Source of the DNA: CAVTTH01 sp963737545
GTDB taxonomy: Bacteria; Verrucomicrobiota; Verrucomicrobiia; Chthoniobacterales; UBA10450
Assembly: GCA_963737545.1 (NCBI GenBank)
Contig: CAVTTH010000006.1
Span: 124,001 to 188,000 of the forward strand
DNA: 64,000 nucleotides
Direction: 5' to 3'
Shown: positions 34,574-42,211 of the stretch, in pieces
Layout of the letters: every line of letters starts with the position of its first letter
Position numbering within the stretch: position 1 is the stretch's first letter
Made by a program: the position numbers and the translations under genes
Notes under the pieces: model-generated
Told to the model about the DNA's origin: nothing
Database searches by the model: none
Seen by the model: only the letters and a program-made list of their open reading frames with translations

Positions 34574-35415
34574 TCATGACGTTGCGGTGCTTGGATCAGG
34601 CCTCAGTCGCTCGATCGCTTGAAGAACCTCTAATGCGAACGAGTGAAACGTCCACATCGTATAATTCAGCTCGTCGGGGGATAAACGAAGCCGATCACCG
34701 ACGGGAAAGCGCTTCTCTACTGGCCCGATTCTGAGATTAACCGTGGATTCATTTCTTGTTGGCGTGAGCTGCGGAATAAAAGTTTCGGCTCCCGGAACAG
34801 AATCGATGGATCACGCATGCGCATCGCCTGCCATTTGATCGTGAAGAAATCCTTCCCTTTGGAATCCTTCGAGGACACAACGCCGCGCCGGTGCACAAGA
34901 CAGTTACGCGCTTGATTCAGCGTTAGGACGTGCTCGTCAAATTGGAAAGTAGCACAACACTTTTCTCGCAAATATTCGATCTTTTCGGGGAATTTTTTCC
35001 AGTCAAACTCCTTGTGCTTAGTTTTCCAAGACTCGATCTCCAGTCTTCACCGCTAATTGTCGTCGATCCTAGGGAGTGAAAGGTACTAAGACTCTGCTCT
35101 CCTCCAGAAACTCACCCATTCGATCGATTGCCTCGGTAAAGGCGTTCTTTAAGCACCAGAAAAGGTGTTCATCCTTTATCTGAGAAAATGGCAGCAACTC
35201 GTGGAGTTGCAGTGCGGCGGCGAACGGGCTGACCTCTGCTATCGTGTTCTCTCCCTGGACGTTCCGAACACCGGTTACTCCAATAGAAACTAAGTCGACT
35301 AGGCGCTGTAAATATCGCGATCCAGTTTGGCCAGCGCAGCGGGTAGATTGACGTTAACACTAATATGTTTGATCCCGGATTTCGCTTGCAGTCCCCTTCC
35401 GCTAGATGCTCAACC
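34574..35415 (-). pseudogene. decayed gene with HEPN-like segment
   Basis: Pieces in different minus-strand frames form one lost protein. In order: MVEHLAEGD from ATG 35415; a VNVNLPAALAKLDRDI piece; LQRLVDLVSIGVTGVRNVQG through ALQLHELLPFSQIKDEHLFW to a stop near 35073; an EYLREKCCATFQFDEHVLTL piece continuing NQARNCLVHRRGVV; and RIGPVEKRFPVGDRLRLSPD to a stop at 34574. The Arg-Asn-Cys-Leu-Val-His core resembles the Arg-x4-His motif of HEPN ribonucleases. At least four frame breaks are needed. Its ATG overlaps the stop of the preceding gene, so it was the last member of the array operon. Confidence 0.6.
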
Positions 35416-35937
35416 ATAGGTCCAACGGCTAGTAGCTTCGCGAATGTTTGCACCCCAACTTCGTATGAGTGAAGCCCGTTCCGAGATTATGCGTCGCTTT
35501 AGCGCAGCATTTTCCTCTGCAAATCCAATCGATTTTTCCTTAATCTCATCGTAGCTGACAATCTGTCCAACACAGGACGTCAACATCTCGTTGCACAGCA
35601 GATTGGTCTTGAACATCCTTTCAAGATCGTCCTGCAACTGCGGAACATAAAATTCAACGAGCAGCTCCAACTTTTCCAACAGATCGGCCATGAGCATTTG
35701 CTCGAACGGCAATGGCCATTTTGCGGGAATCGCCCCTTTTTGAAATGCGACCACCATAGCGGGCTCGAAACGCTCCATGTTGCGTGCCCCAATTTCAAGC
35801 AACAACAAATACACTTCTTCCAACTTTCCCAACAACAATCGCGAGCGTTCCCTTCGATGAATTATCCATTGCGATGCGGCAAGCACGATGAAGGCAACAG
35901 CCGCGCTAATAAACGCAGAGATTAACGCAGGGATCAT
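35410..35937 (-). CDS. single-TM protein of unknown function
   Basis: 175 residues from ATG 35937, which overlaps the stop of the upstream small gene (ATGA). One TM helix at the start (LISAFISAAVAFIVLAASQW) is followed by a helical cytoplasmic part (RLLLGKLEEVYLLLLEIGAR, LLEKLELLVEFYVPQLQDDL). I do not recognise the family. The codons before 35937 lie in the neighbouring gene and are not used. Confidence 0.65.
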   Translation of the reverse strand: MIPALISAFISAAVAFIVLAASQWIIHRRERSRLLLGKLEEVYLLLLEIGARNMERFEPAMVVAFQKGAIPAKWPLPFEQMLMADLLEKLELLVEFYVPQLQDDLERMFKTNLLCNEMLTSCVGQIVSYDEIKEKSIGFAEENAALKRRIISERASLIRSWGANIREATSRWTYG

Positions 35938-36149
35938 CCTTTTAACCCATCGATTGAGGTTTGAGAGAGCTCGGCGTCGTTGGCGAGCAAGTGATACCAG
36001 CTCGCGAAATGCTCGTGCACCACCTGGGCGGCAGCGGACCGGACAGCGTGGGTGTTCTGCCGGATCTGCAATGCGACGTAGATCAAGGACACCACCACGG
36101 CGACCGCGCCGATGACTTGTCCGAGATTGGCGAGATCGTTGAGATTCAT
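35934..36149 (-). CDS. truncated paralogue of the small single-TM array proteins
   Basis: 71 residues from ATG 36149 (MNLNDLANLGQVIGAVAVVV). The first 35 residues closely match the neighbour at 36152, with one TM helix and the LIYVALQIRQNT segment, but the protein ends after 71 residues against 147 in the neighbour. It starts two bases after the neighbour's stop and overlaps the next gene. It is likely a shortened duplicate. Confidence 0.6.
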   Translation of the reverse strand: MNLNDLANLGQVIGAVAVVVSLIYVALQIRQNTHAVRSAAAQVVHEHFASWYHLLANDAELSQTSIDGLKG

Positions 36150-36151
36150 GT

Positions 36152-36595
36152 TCAACCAAGCAGCCCATTCACCCATCGCGCAAAGTCTTCCGAAAAGCTC
36201 GGGCCAATATCATCCCAGACTTCCTTGAAGCCACGCGATTGGATGTACTTCGTCATGTATCGCGCGTACCCGCGCCAGTGGGCATCTGGCATGAGCTTCA
36301 ATTCGTGATGATGAAAATAGGTCTCGGCATGCAGGAGCACTTGGATGTGGCTCCAATACTGGAAGTAACGATCCCCATCGGTTAGCTCCGCGGCGCTCTC
36401 GAGTTTGGCAAATCGATCGGCGTGCTCGGCCCGAAAGATGGAGAAGCGCAGAGCGAACTCAGAGAGAGCATGGCGGGCCTGAGCGTTCGCGACTTTCGTG
36501 TTGCCGCGGATTTGAACGGCGAGGTAAACGAGCGTGATAATGATACCGATCGCGCCGATGATCTGTCCAAGATTGGCGAGGTCGTTGAGATTCAT
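36152..36595 (-). CDS. small single-TM protein, array member
   Basis: 147 residues: MNLNDLANLGQIIGAIGIII then TLVYLAVQIRGNTKVANAQA, a TM helix followed by a soluble helical domain ending FSEDFARWVNGLLG. The layout (short Asn/Leu-rich start, one TM, Gln-Ile-Arg-x-Asn/Gln-Thr, helical tail) is shared by four genes of this array. The family is common in soil Verrucomicrobia but has no known function. Confidence 0.7.
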   Translation of the reverse strand: MNLNDLANLGQIIGAIGIIITLVYLAVQIRGNTKVANAQARHALSEFALRFSIFRAEHADRFAKLESAAELTDGDRYFQYWSHIQVLLHAETYFHHHELKLMPDAHWRGYARYMTKYIQSRGFKEVWDDIGPSFSEDFARWVNGLLG

Positions 36596-36610
36596 GGTCG
36601 CTAATGAGAG

Positions 36611-37018
36611 CTAGCCATCGATGCCGTGTTTCAGCTGCCGTTCGTATTCCGCGGCATCGAAGTGGCCCTTCGACTCCGCGATGAGACCGTCATTGTCGAT
36701 CTTCCAAAGTTCGTATCCGCTGATTCGAACGCGTTTTCCAGTGCCGCCCGGGCCGGTATTCGTTCCGATCAAGGTCCAATGAAATGCCGTTCGATCTCCG
36801 CGAGGCTCCAACTTGTCGAAGGTCACGATCATGTCCGGAAATGTTGTCATGAACGCTTGCGCTTCCCTGGCAATCGCCGCGCGTCCAACTGAGGGTGGTC
36901 CGTTGTTAATGCTTAGCGAACCGTTCTCGGCAAAGAACGCAGCGACACTTTCAGGATTCTGGCTGCACCACACCTTGGCATAGCGTTCCGCAAATTTAGT
37001 TAACTCGTCACTGGTCAC
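36611..37018 (-). CDS. SnoaL/NTF2-like protein
   Basis: 135 residues starting at GTG 37018, overlapping the stop of the decayed gene upstream (GTGA). The fold signature is AERYAKVWCSQNPESVAAFF, FMTTFPDMIVTFDKLEPRGD and FHWTLIGTNTGPGGTGKRVR, typical of SnoaL-like polyketide cyclases and ester cyclases. A ligand or substrate cannot be assigned. It interrupts the run of single-TM proteins. Confidence 0.8.
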   Translation of the reverse strand: MTSDELTKFAERYAKVWCSQNPESVAAFFAENGSLSINNGPPSVGRAAIAREAQAFMTTFPDMIVTFDKLEPRGDRTAFHWTLIGTNTGPGGTGKRVRISGYELWKIDNDGLIAESKGHFDAAEYERQLKHGIDG

Positions 37019-37534
37019 AGGTCACTCTGCTTCATGATCTCGCGTAGATTGTAGGTGGAGTAAGCCTTGGGCTTGTCGCCGCGTGCGATGATCCCGTCGA
37101 CGACGTGCCCAAACTCTTCCGTGTGCCAATGTCGGCGCTCTCTCCACCATTGTTGTCTCCGGGATAGGCAATGAGATCGCTCAGCGTCCGCTCGATCTTG
37201 TCCCATGCCGATGCCGTGAGTAGGCCCTCACCATGAGCGAGTACATTGCTTCGAAATGATTTAAGAATCGGTTGAAGAACGCGCTGAATCTGAGTTTCGA
37301 GACAGGATCGAGATCGGCGAAAGATTGGACGCCGCGAAGAAAAATTGCGCTGAGCTCGGCGCTATCGTGCAGAGCACAGGTTAGATCGCCCCACTGGCCT
37401 GTGAGAGCATTGACCGCCGACTGCCGGCGTTCCCGGGTTTGCGCTCTAATTTGGAGGGCGAGATAAATGAGAGAAGGAATTCCGACAAATACCGCCGCTA
37501 GCTGCCCGATTGCTGCCAGCATTTCCCAGTTCAT
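37015..37534 (-). pseudogene. frameshifted single-TM array member
   Basis: From ATG 37534 the protein MNWEMLAAIGQLAAVFVGIP matches the neighbour starting at 38078. Frame is lost after FEAMYSLMV near 37220; another frame then encodes TASAWDKIERTLSDLIAYPG, and a third carries QQWWRERRHWHTEEFGHVVD to a stop at 37015. Two compensating indels relative to the intact paralogue explain this. Confidence 0.75.
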
Positions 37535-37562
37535 AGGATGGAGATCATGAGGGAGCAGCTTG

Positions 37563-38078
37563 CTAGGTGGTCGGCGGAGACTTCGTCAAACCGTAAGTCG
37601 AATATGCCGTGGGGTTGATTCCGCGCGCGATCATCGCGTCCACGACGCCCGCAAACTCTTCCGTGTGCCAGTGTCTTCTTGTTTGCCACCATTGTTGCGG
37701 ACCGGGATACGCAATCAAATCTGCCATCGTCCGTTCGACTTCGCCCCATAATGGCTCCGGGAGCATGCCGTGACGATGCGCGAAATATATCGCCTGAAAA
37801 TTCTTGAAAGTGCGATTGAAGAACGCACTGATTTGCGTTTTCGAGACCGCGTCAAGATCCTGGAACGACTGCATGCCGCGGAGATAAACGGCACTGAATT
37901 CTCGGCTTTCATGGAAGGCCGACATGGCGTCGCCCCACCGCGCAGTGAGCTCATTAACCGCGGATTGCCGTCGCTCTTGGGTTTGCGCCCGAATTTGGAG
38001 CGCCAGGTAAATCAACGACGGAATTCCGACAACCACCGCCGCCAGTTGACCGAGCGCGGTCAGCATTTCCCAGTTCAT
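37563..38078 (-). CDS. small single-TM protein, array member
   Basis: 171 residues: MNWEMLTALGQLAAVVVGIP, one TM helix, IYLALQIRAQTQERRQSAVN and a helical domain with QQWWQTRRHWHTEEFAGVVD near the end. It is the intact version of the decayed copy at 37015-37534. No catalytic pattern is visible. The gene is 28 bp upstream of that copy on the same strand. Confidence 0.7.
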   Translation of the reverse strand: MNWEMLTALGQLAAVVVGIPSLIYLALQIRAQTQERRQSAVNELTARWGDAMSAFHESREFSAVYLRGMQSFQDLDAVSKTQISAFFNRTFKNFQAIYFAHRHGMLPEPLWGEVERTMADLIAYPGPQQWWQTRRHWHTEEFAGVVDAMIARGINPTAYSTYGLTKSPPTT

Positions 38079-38134
38079 GTTTCTAAAGTGACGTGTGACA
38101 AGTGACGAGTGACAAGCAAGCGAACTCGATCATG

Positions 38135-38698
38135 TTAGCTCCCACGGCGCGAGTAAGCCGGAACATATGCGCGCCTGGTGCGATCGTGTTCGATTTGCCT
38201 AACCAGCCATTCGCACCATTCCAAAAACTCTGCCTCACCCGTGCGCTTCCGCCTTTCCTCCGACCAGTGTTTCGCGCGTGACCAAAAACCGAGAATCGCG
38301 CCACCAGCAAGGTCGTTGACGATTTGAAGGTCAACTATGCCGTGAGAAACCATGTAACCCGTTACTTCCAACCGCAGCCCAAACTCGAGAATTTGGCGCC
38401 TGGCGTCAGCGCTCAAATTGTCGATCACCGCGGCGGACGCTCCTTCCGGGATGTCGCCGAGTAATTCCAGGATACGGGCTGAATTTTCACTCAAAGCGGT
38501 GGTTTGAATCACGGTCACAGCCGCCTGCTCGCGGCGCGCGCGATTGGCCGCGCGCACCTGTAGACCCGTAAAGACGAGCGCGCCGATCAGGGTGACGGCT
38601 GAAATTAGGTTGAGCGCGTTGGCAAGATCGAGATGCATTAAGCGATGGATATTTTCGACATACCACTCTATCCCCGCAGGATTCGCCGCGCGCTGCAA
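38135..38698 (-). CDS. single-TM protein, first member of the array
   Basis: 187 residues with a TM helix at about 28-46 (LISAVTLIGALVFTGLQVRA) and the same overall plan as the other array proteins, though more diverged. The C-terminal part includes EFLEWCEWLVRQIEHDRTRR. A stub of a cyclase-TolB-TPR gene lies 15 bp upstream on the same strand, so this operon may use a promoter that once served that gene. Confidence 0.65.
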   Translation of the reverse strand: MQRAANPAGIEWYVENIHRLMHLDLANALNLISAVTLIGALVFTGLQVRAANRARREQAAVTVIQTTALSENSARILELLGDIPEGASAAVIDNLSADARRQILEFGLRLEVTGYMVSHGIVDLQIVNDLAGGAILGFWSRAKHWSEERRKRTGEAEFLEWCEWLVRQIEHDRTRRAYVPAYSRRGS

Positions 38699-38713
38699 CT
38701 GCCGGCGCCGCTT

Positions 38714-38808
38714 TGATCGGTGATGAGCAGCTTAGAGTAGCCGACGATGTCGATGAACAACACGTGCCCGATCTCGAATTTTTCGTCTAAAGAAGGCTCG
38801 GTCGGCAT
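38714..38808 (-). pseudogene. 5-prime stub of a cyclase-TolB-TPR gene
   Basis: From ATG 38808 it reads MPTEPSLDEKFEIGHVLFID then IVGYSKLLITDQ before similarity stops about 16 bp from the next gene. Only the first 32 codons of the cyclase domain remain. Confidence 0.85.
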
Positions 38809-38902
38809 CAGAGTTGGTTACTATCGTAAGACTCGCGATTTAACGAGCCTATTCCGATTCACGAAATCGTGCAGAACAGATTCGACTGGGCTCACCACAA
38901 GC

Positions 38903-38984
38903 AACCGCGGATTACGCAGATAACGCGGATTAAGAGTTAAACACAGGCTGCGATAATCCGTGTAAATCCGCGAAATCCGCGGTT
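38903..38984. mobile_element. 82-bp palindromic miniature element (solo copy 1)
   Basis: Arms 38903-38931 (aaccgcggattacgcagata and on) and 38955-38984 are imperfect reverse complements around a 23-bp centre that contains taagagttaaacacaggct-type sequence. The arms match those flanking the GxxExxY gene at 39186-39675. It lies between a decayed NFFAEL-type gene start and a cyclase-gene stub. Confidence 0.8.
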
Positions 38985-39001
38985 CGAATCTTGTTATGAA
39001 T

Positions 39002-39071
39002 GTCGCTCCGTTTCGGCTCCGCGAAGAAATTCAACTTCACGTCTGATGGCCGCTCGGTCGGCATCAGAGTT
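39002..39071 (-). pseudogene. chimeric remnant: cyclase-gene start joined to membrane-TolB-gene start
   Basis: Reading from 39071, MPTERPSDVK (the start of the cyclase-type genes, compare MPPTERSSDVK at 48291) continues in frame as LNFFAEPKRSDI, a decayed form of NFFAELKRRNV, the start of the membrane TolB-TPR genes. The junction shows recombination between the two gene types. The plus-strand open frame over this region is not considered real. Confidence 0.6.
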
Positions 39072-39185
39072 GGTCACTATCGTAAGACTCGCAATTTAAC
39101 GAGCAACTTGTTTCGCCTCAAAATGTCGTCAAGAACAACCACTGGTTACCCAGCGCGGCTCCGCCCCAAGCGCAACCGAAGCATT

Positions 39186-39675
39186 AACCGCGGATTTCGC
39201 GAATTAACGCGGATTGTTTCGGAATCCACGTCTTCACAGAATAATTTCATCTCTCGTTTCGGTGCCGGATTTTACACTGCGCTTCCACTGAAGACTCGCG
39301 TGTTTGAAGTTGACTAGCAACGCCACTTCCAATCCGCTGATTGCAAGGTAGCCGAGCATTTGTGCGAAGTGATCTTTGTTGAAGTCATCCACCACTTTCG
39401 GATCCACGATGACAAGATCGTCCACGATCACGTCGGGCGTCATTCTCCCGATGAAATGGCCATCGTAATGAACGGAGAAACTCTTCTGCTGTTCTGCGCG
39501 ATGACCGCGCTTTGCCAGTTCGATGATGAGCGCATTTTCATAGAGCTTTTCGTCGAGCCCGGGCCTGAGCGTGCCATGAACTTTCATGGCCGCGGCGATG
39601 ATCTCCCGGCTCAGGTCTTCATGAATTAGATGGGTCATTTTTTGAAATCCGCGTTAATCGGCGTAATCCGCGGTT
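39186..39675. mobile_element. GxxExxY gene bounded by 30-bp inverted repeats (candidate mobile unit)
   Basis: The left arm 39186-39215 (aaccgcggatttcgcgaatt and on) and the right arm 39646-39675 are reverse complements with about three mismatches. They enclose only the GxxExxY gene. The same arms form the solo elements at 38903, 39770 and 48353. The sequence next to this unit (39072 onward) matches that next to the solo copy at 38903, so long and short forms occupy equivalent sites. Confidence 0.65.
39234..39638 (-). CDS. GxxExxY family protein (PD-(D/E)XK nuclease-like)
   Basis: 134 residues with the family hallmark GLDEKLYENALIIELAKRGH and the nuclease core MTPDVIVDDLVIVDPKVVDD, where the usual Glu-x-Lys reads Asp-Pro-Lys. 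LGYLAISGLEVALLVNFKHA completes the fold. Substrate and role are not known. The ATG at 39638 lies seven bases from an inverted-repeat arm and the stop 18 bases from the other, with no strong ribosome binding site. The tight boundary suggests the gene travels with the repeats. Confidence 0.85.
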   Translation of the reverse strand: MTHLIHEDLSREIIAAAMKVHGTLRPGLDEKLYENALIIELAKRGHRAEQQKSFSVHYDGHFIGRMTPDVIVDDLVIVDPKVVDDFNKDHFAQMLGYLAISGLEVALLVNFKHASLQWKRSVKSGTETRDEIIL

Positions 39676-39769
39676 CAGATCGGGGTATAGCTCGGTCGGC
39701 AAGAGATCGCTTATTATAATATGACCTGCAATTTAACGAGCCTGTTTCGAGCTAAGATACTTCAGGAAT

Positions 39770-39850
39770 AACCACGGATTACGCGGATGACGCGGATTAA
39801 GAGTTAAACACAGGCTTCAGTAATCCGTGAAATCCGCGTAATCCGTGGTT
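39770..39850. mobile_element. 81-bp palindromic miniature element (solo copy 2)
   Basis: Arms 39770-39798 (aaccacggattacgcggatg and on) and 39822-39850. The flanks are duplicated at the 48353 copy: cttattataatatgacctgc lies on one side of both and cagatcttattatata on the other. Confidence 0.85.
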
Positions 39851-39857
39851 CAGATCT

Positions 39858-39894
39858 TATTATATAGACGTTGCGCTGCTTCAACTCGGAGGAG
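39858..39894 (-). pseudogene. decayed start of a membrane TolB-TPR gene
   Basis: Minus-strand codons FSSELKQRNVYII correspond to NFFAELKRRNVYKV, the conserved first residues of the genes at 51.9-62.8 kb. Nothing of the gene body follows; the palindromic element begins eight bases on. A similar remnant lies at about 48436-48478. Confidence 0.5.
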
Positions 39895-39906
39895 AATGAG
39901 GGCGGT

Positions 39907-41998
39907 TCATTGTGGCGGCGTCACCTTGAACTCGATCTTGGCCAGTTGCTCCGGCGCTTTGCCGATCTTGCGCAGGAACGGCAGCCAGCGCGGGTCAGCG
40001 TGGATCTTGTCGAACAGGTTTTCCGCCACGATCTCGGCGAGGCCGCCGTCGCCGTACTCGACCGCCTTGTCGAGCCATTCAAACGCTTTATCGGCTTCGC
40101 CGCGGTAGGCATAGACGCCGGCGATGTTGGAGGGCGCGTCCTTCTCGTACTTCGCGATCAACGCCGCGAGCGCAACGTCGGAGTCGGCTTTACGCCCGAG
40201 CGCGTGGTACGCCATTGGCAGGCCGATCATCTTGTAGATCTCGCTCGTCTCCTGCTCGATCTCCGCCAGCGCGCCCTTCGCATCGCCCTTGAGCAGCAGC
40301 GCTACGCCGAGCTGGCAGTGGGCGCCTCCATTGCTTGGGCTCAAGCTCAGCACGGTGCGGAACGACGCGATCGCCGCGTCGAGTTGGCCGGCCATGCGCT
40401 GGTGGTAGCCCAGGTTGAAGAGCGTCGTCACGTTCACCGGATCGCGGCGGACGGCGGCCTCCTCGAGCGCCAGCGCCTCGTCGAGGCGGCCTAGCGATAC
40501 GAGCAGGGTAGCGCTGTTGCCCAGCACATTTAGATCCGCCGGATCGAGCGCCAGCGCGTGCTTGAAGTGCTCCGCGGCACCGGCGAGGTCGTTATCGCTA
40601 TCCGCGATATAGCCGAGGCTGGCATGAGCCGGTGCGTAGTCCGGATCGATCGCCAGCGCCTTCGTCGCTGCCTCGCGCGCTTGGGCGTACCCATCCTTGC
40701 TGGACAGGAGGCCTTGGCCTGTCTCGTTGTCGAAGTTGTGAGCCAGCCCGATCCATGCCGGGGCGTAGCGTGGATCGATCGCCAGCACCTTGCGGTAAAG
40801 CGCGTCGGATTGCTGGAATGCCTCGGCTTTGAACTGCCGTCCGAGCTGCACGGCCTGCAGGTAGAGCACGTAGGCTTCGGGATCAGTCGTGCGCGCCTTC
40901 GGCGCCGCGCCAAGCAGTGTGACCTTTAACTGCTTGACCACGTCGGCCGCGATCTCATCCTGGATCGCGAAGATGTCGTCGAGCTTGCGGTCGTAGGTCT
41001 GCGACCACAGGTGCGTGTCGGTACCGGCCTTGATCAACTGCGCCGTGATCCGGACCGAGTTGCCCGCCTTGCGCACCGAACCTTCCAGCACATGCGCCAC
41101 GTGCAGCGTGCGCGCGATCTCCGGGATCGCAACCTCTTTGCCTTTGAACGAGAACGACGAGGTACGCGCCGTCACCTGCAACTGCGGAATCTTCGCGAGC
41201 AGGTTCAGCAGTTCCTCCGAGATGCCGTCGGAGAAGTACTCGTTCGCCTTGTCCTCGCTCATGTTGACGAACGGCAGCACGGCGATGCTTTTTTCGGGAA
41301 TGGCAGCGCCTTTAGTCCAGGTTCGCTGCGCGAAATAATAAACTCCGACCGCCAGGAGTGTCGCGGCCAGCACGAGGGCGACGATCGATCCGATACTGCG
41401 CCGCTTCAGTTTTTGTTTCGTCTGTTGAAACTTTTGCGGCAACGCGGCGTTGCCCAGCGGCTCGGCGTAGAGATTGACCAAATGGAGCCGGACGCCATGC
41501 TTGACCTCGCATTCCCCCAGGTCGCGTAAACGCGACGCCCATTGCCGGGAAGCCACCAGATCATCGGCCACGTGCTGGGAGAGAAGAATGTGCCCGGCGT
41601 CGCCGCAATCCATCACCCGTTGCGCCATGTTGATGCCGGCCCCGGCGATATTGGTGCGTCCACTCACGTCGGTCACCTCGCTGACCGGACCGCTGTGAAT
41701 GCCCATGCGCACCGGAAGTTCCGGATGTTTCTGAAGCGCTTCCGCAACTTCGAGCGCGCAGCGGGCCGGTTCTTCCGCGCTATGATGGAAGACCAGCGCC
41801 ATCCCATCGCCGGTCGGTAGCCTAACGAGTTGTTCGTCGGTCGCTTCGCGGACCGGCGTGGTCGCGAGCACGATCTGAGTGAGCTGGTTCAGCCGCTCCT
41901 TCTGTTCTTCAAGCAGAAGCTTCGAGTAACCGACGATGTCGATGAAGAGGACGTGCCCGATCTCGAAATTTCGAATCGGAGGATTGCTCGGCCGGCAT
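39907..41998 (-). pseudogene. cyclase-like / TolB-like / TPR protein, start codon out of frame by one base
   Basis: The expected start ATG 41998 (MPAEQSSDSK) is one base out of frame with the rest; the break is at aaattt near 41965-41971. From there a single frame runs to 39907: cyclase domain (GHVLFIDIVGYSKLL), TM helix (IVALVLAATLLAVGVYYFAQ), TolB-like domain (SIAVLPFVNMSEDKANEYFS, HVLEGSVRKAGNSVRITAQL) and about eight TPRs. In the cyclase domain metal-binding residues are kept but base-recognition Lys and Asp are replaced. If the indel is an assembly error the protein is about 697 residues and intact; a start at the GTG 41871 would lack the first cyclase strand. Confidence 0.75.
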
Positions 41999-42028
41999 AG
42001 GCTTGGTTTTATCCAGAAGCTCGGCGTT

Positions 42029-42083
42029 TAACGAAGTCTATTTTCGGCCCAACCACTTTCTCGATCAGCGCCTCGAAACATGC
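42029..42083 (-). pseudogene. 3-prime tail of a membrane TolB-TPR gene
   Basis: Minus-strand codons FEALIEKVVGPK match the C-termini FDALVQKITGGK (gene ending 51905) and FEALVQKVVAPK (gene ending 58962). It sits about 30 bp upstream of a cyclase-type gene, just as the 51905 gene end sits 38 bp upstream of the pseudogene at 51866. Both loci therefore derive from one duplicated arrangement. The rest of 41999-42211 shows no gene. Confidence 0.6.
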
Positions 42084-42211
42084 ATCTTCCGTCAATATTA
42101 TTTCCAGACGCCGCTGGTTGAGAAGGTTCGGGCTGACGTTGCAAGCGTCGTCATCGGGACACAATTCGTTAGGTTCAATTCGGGCAAACAGCGGCTCGGG
42201 CCAAATGCATT

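Noticed and set aside
34383..34622. Plus-strand open frame after the AP2-like gene
   Set aside because: Opposite strand carries conserved-looking codons of the decayed HEPN-like gene over the same bases.
39000..39317. Plus-strand open frame of 105 codons
   Set aside because: Covers repeat arms and the reverse complement of gene-start remnants; better explained by those.
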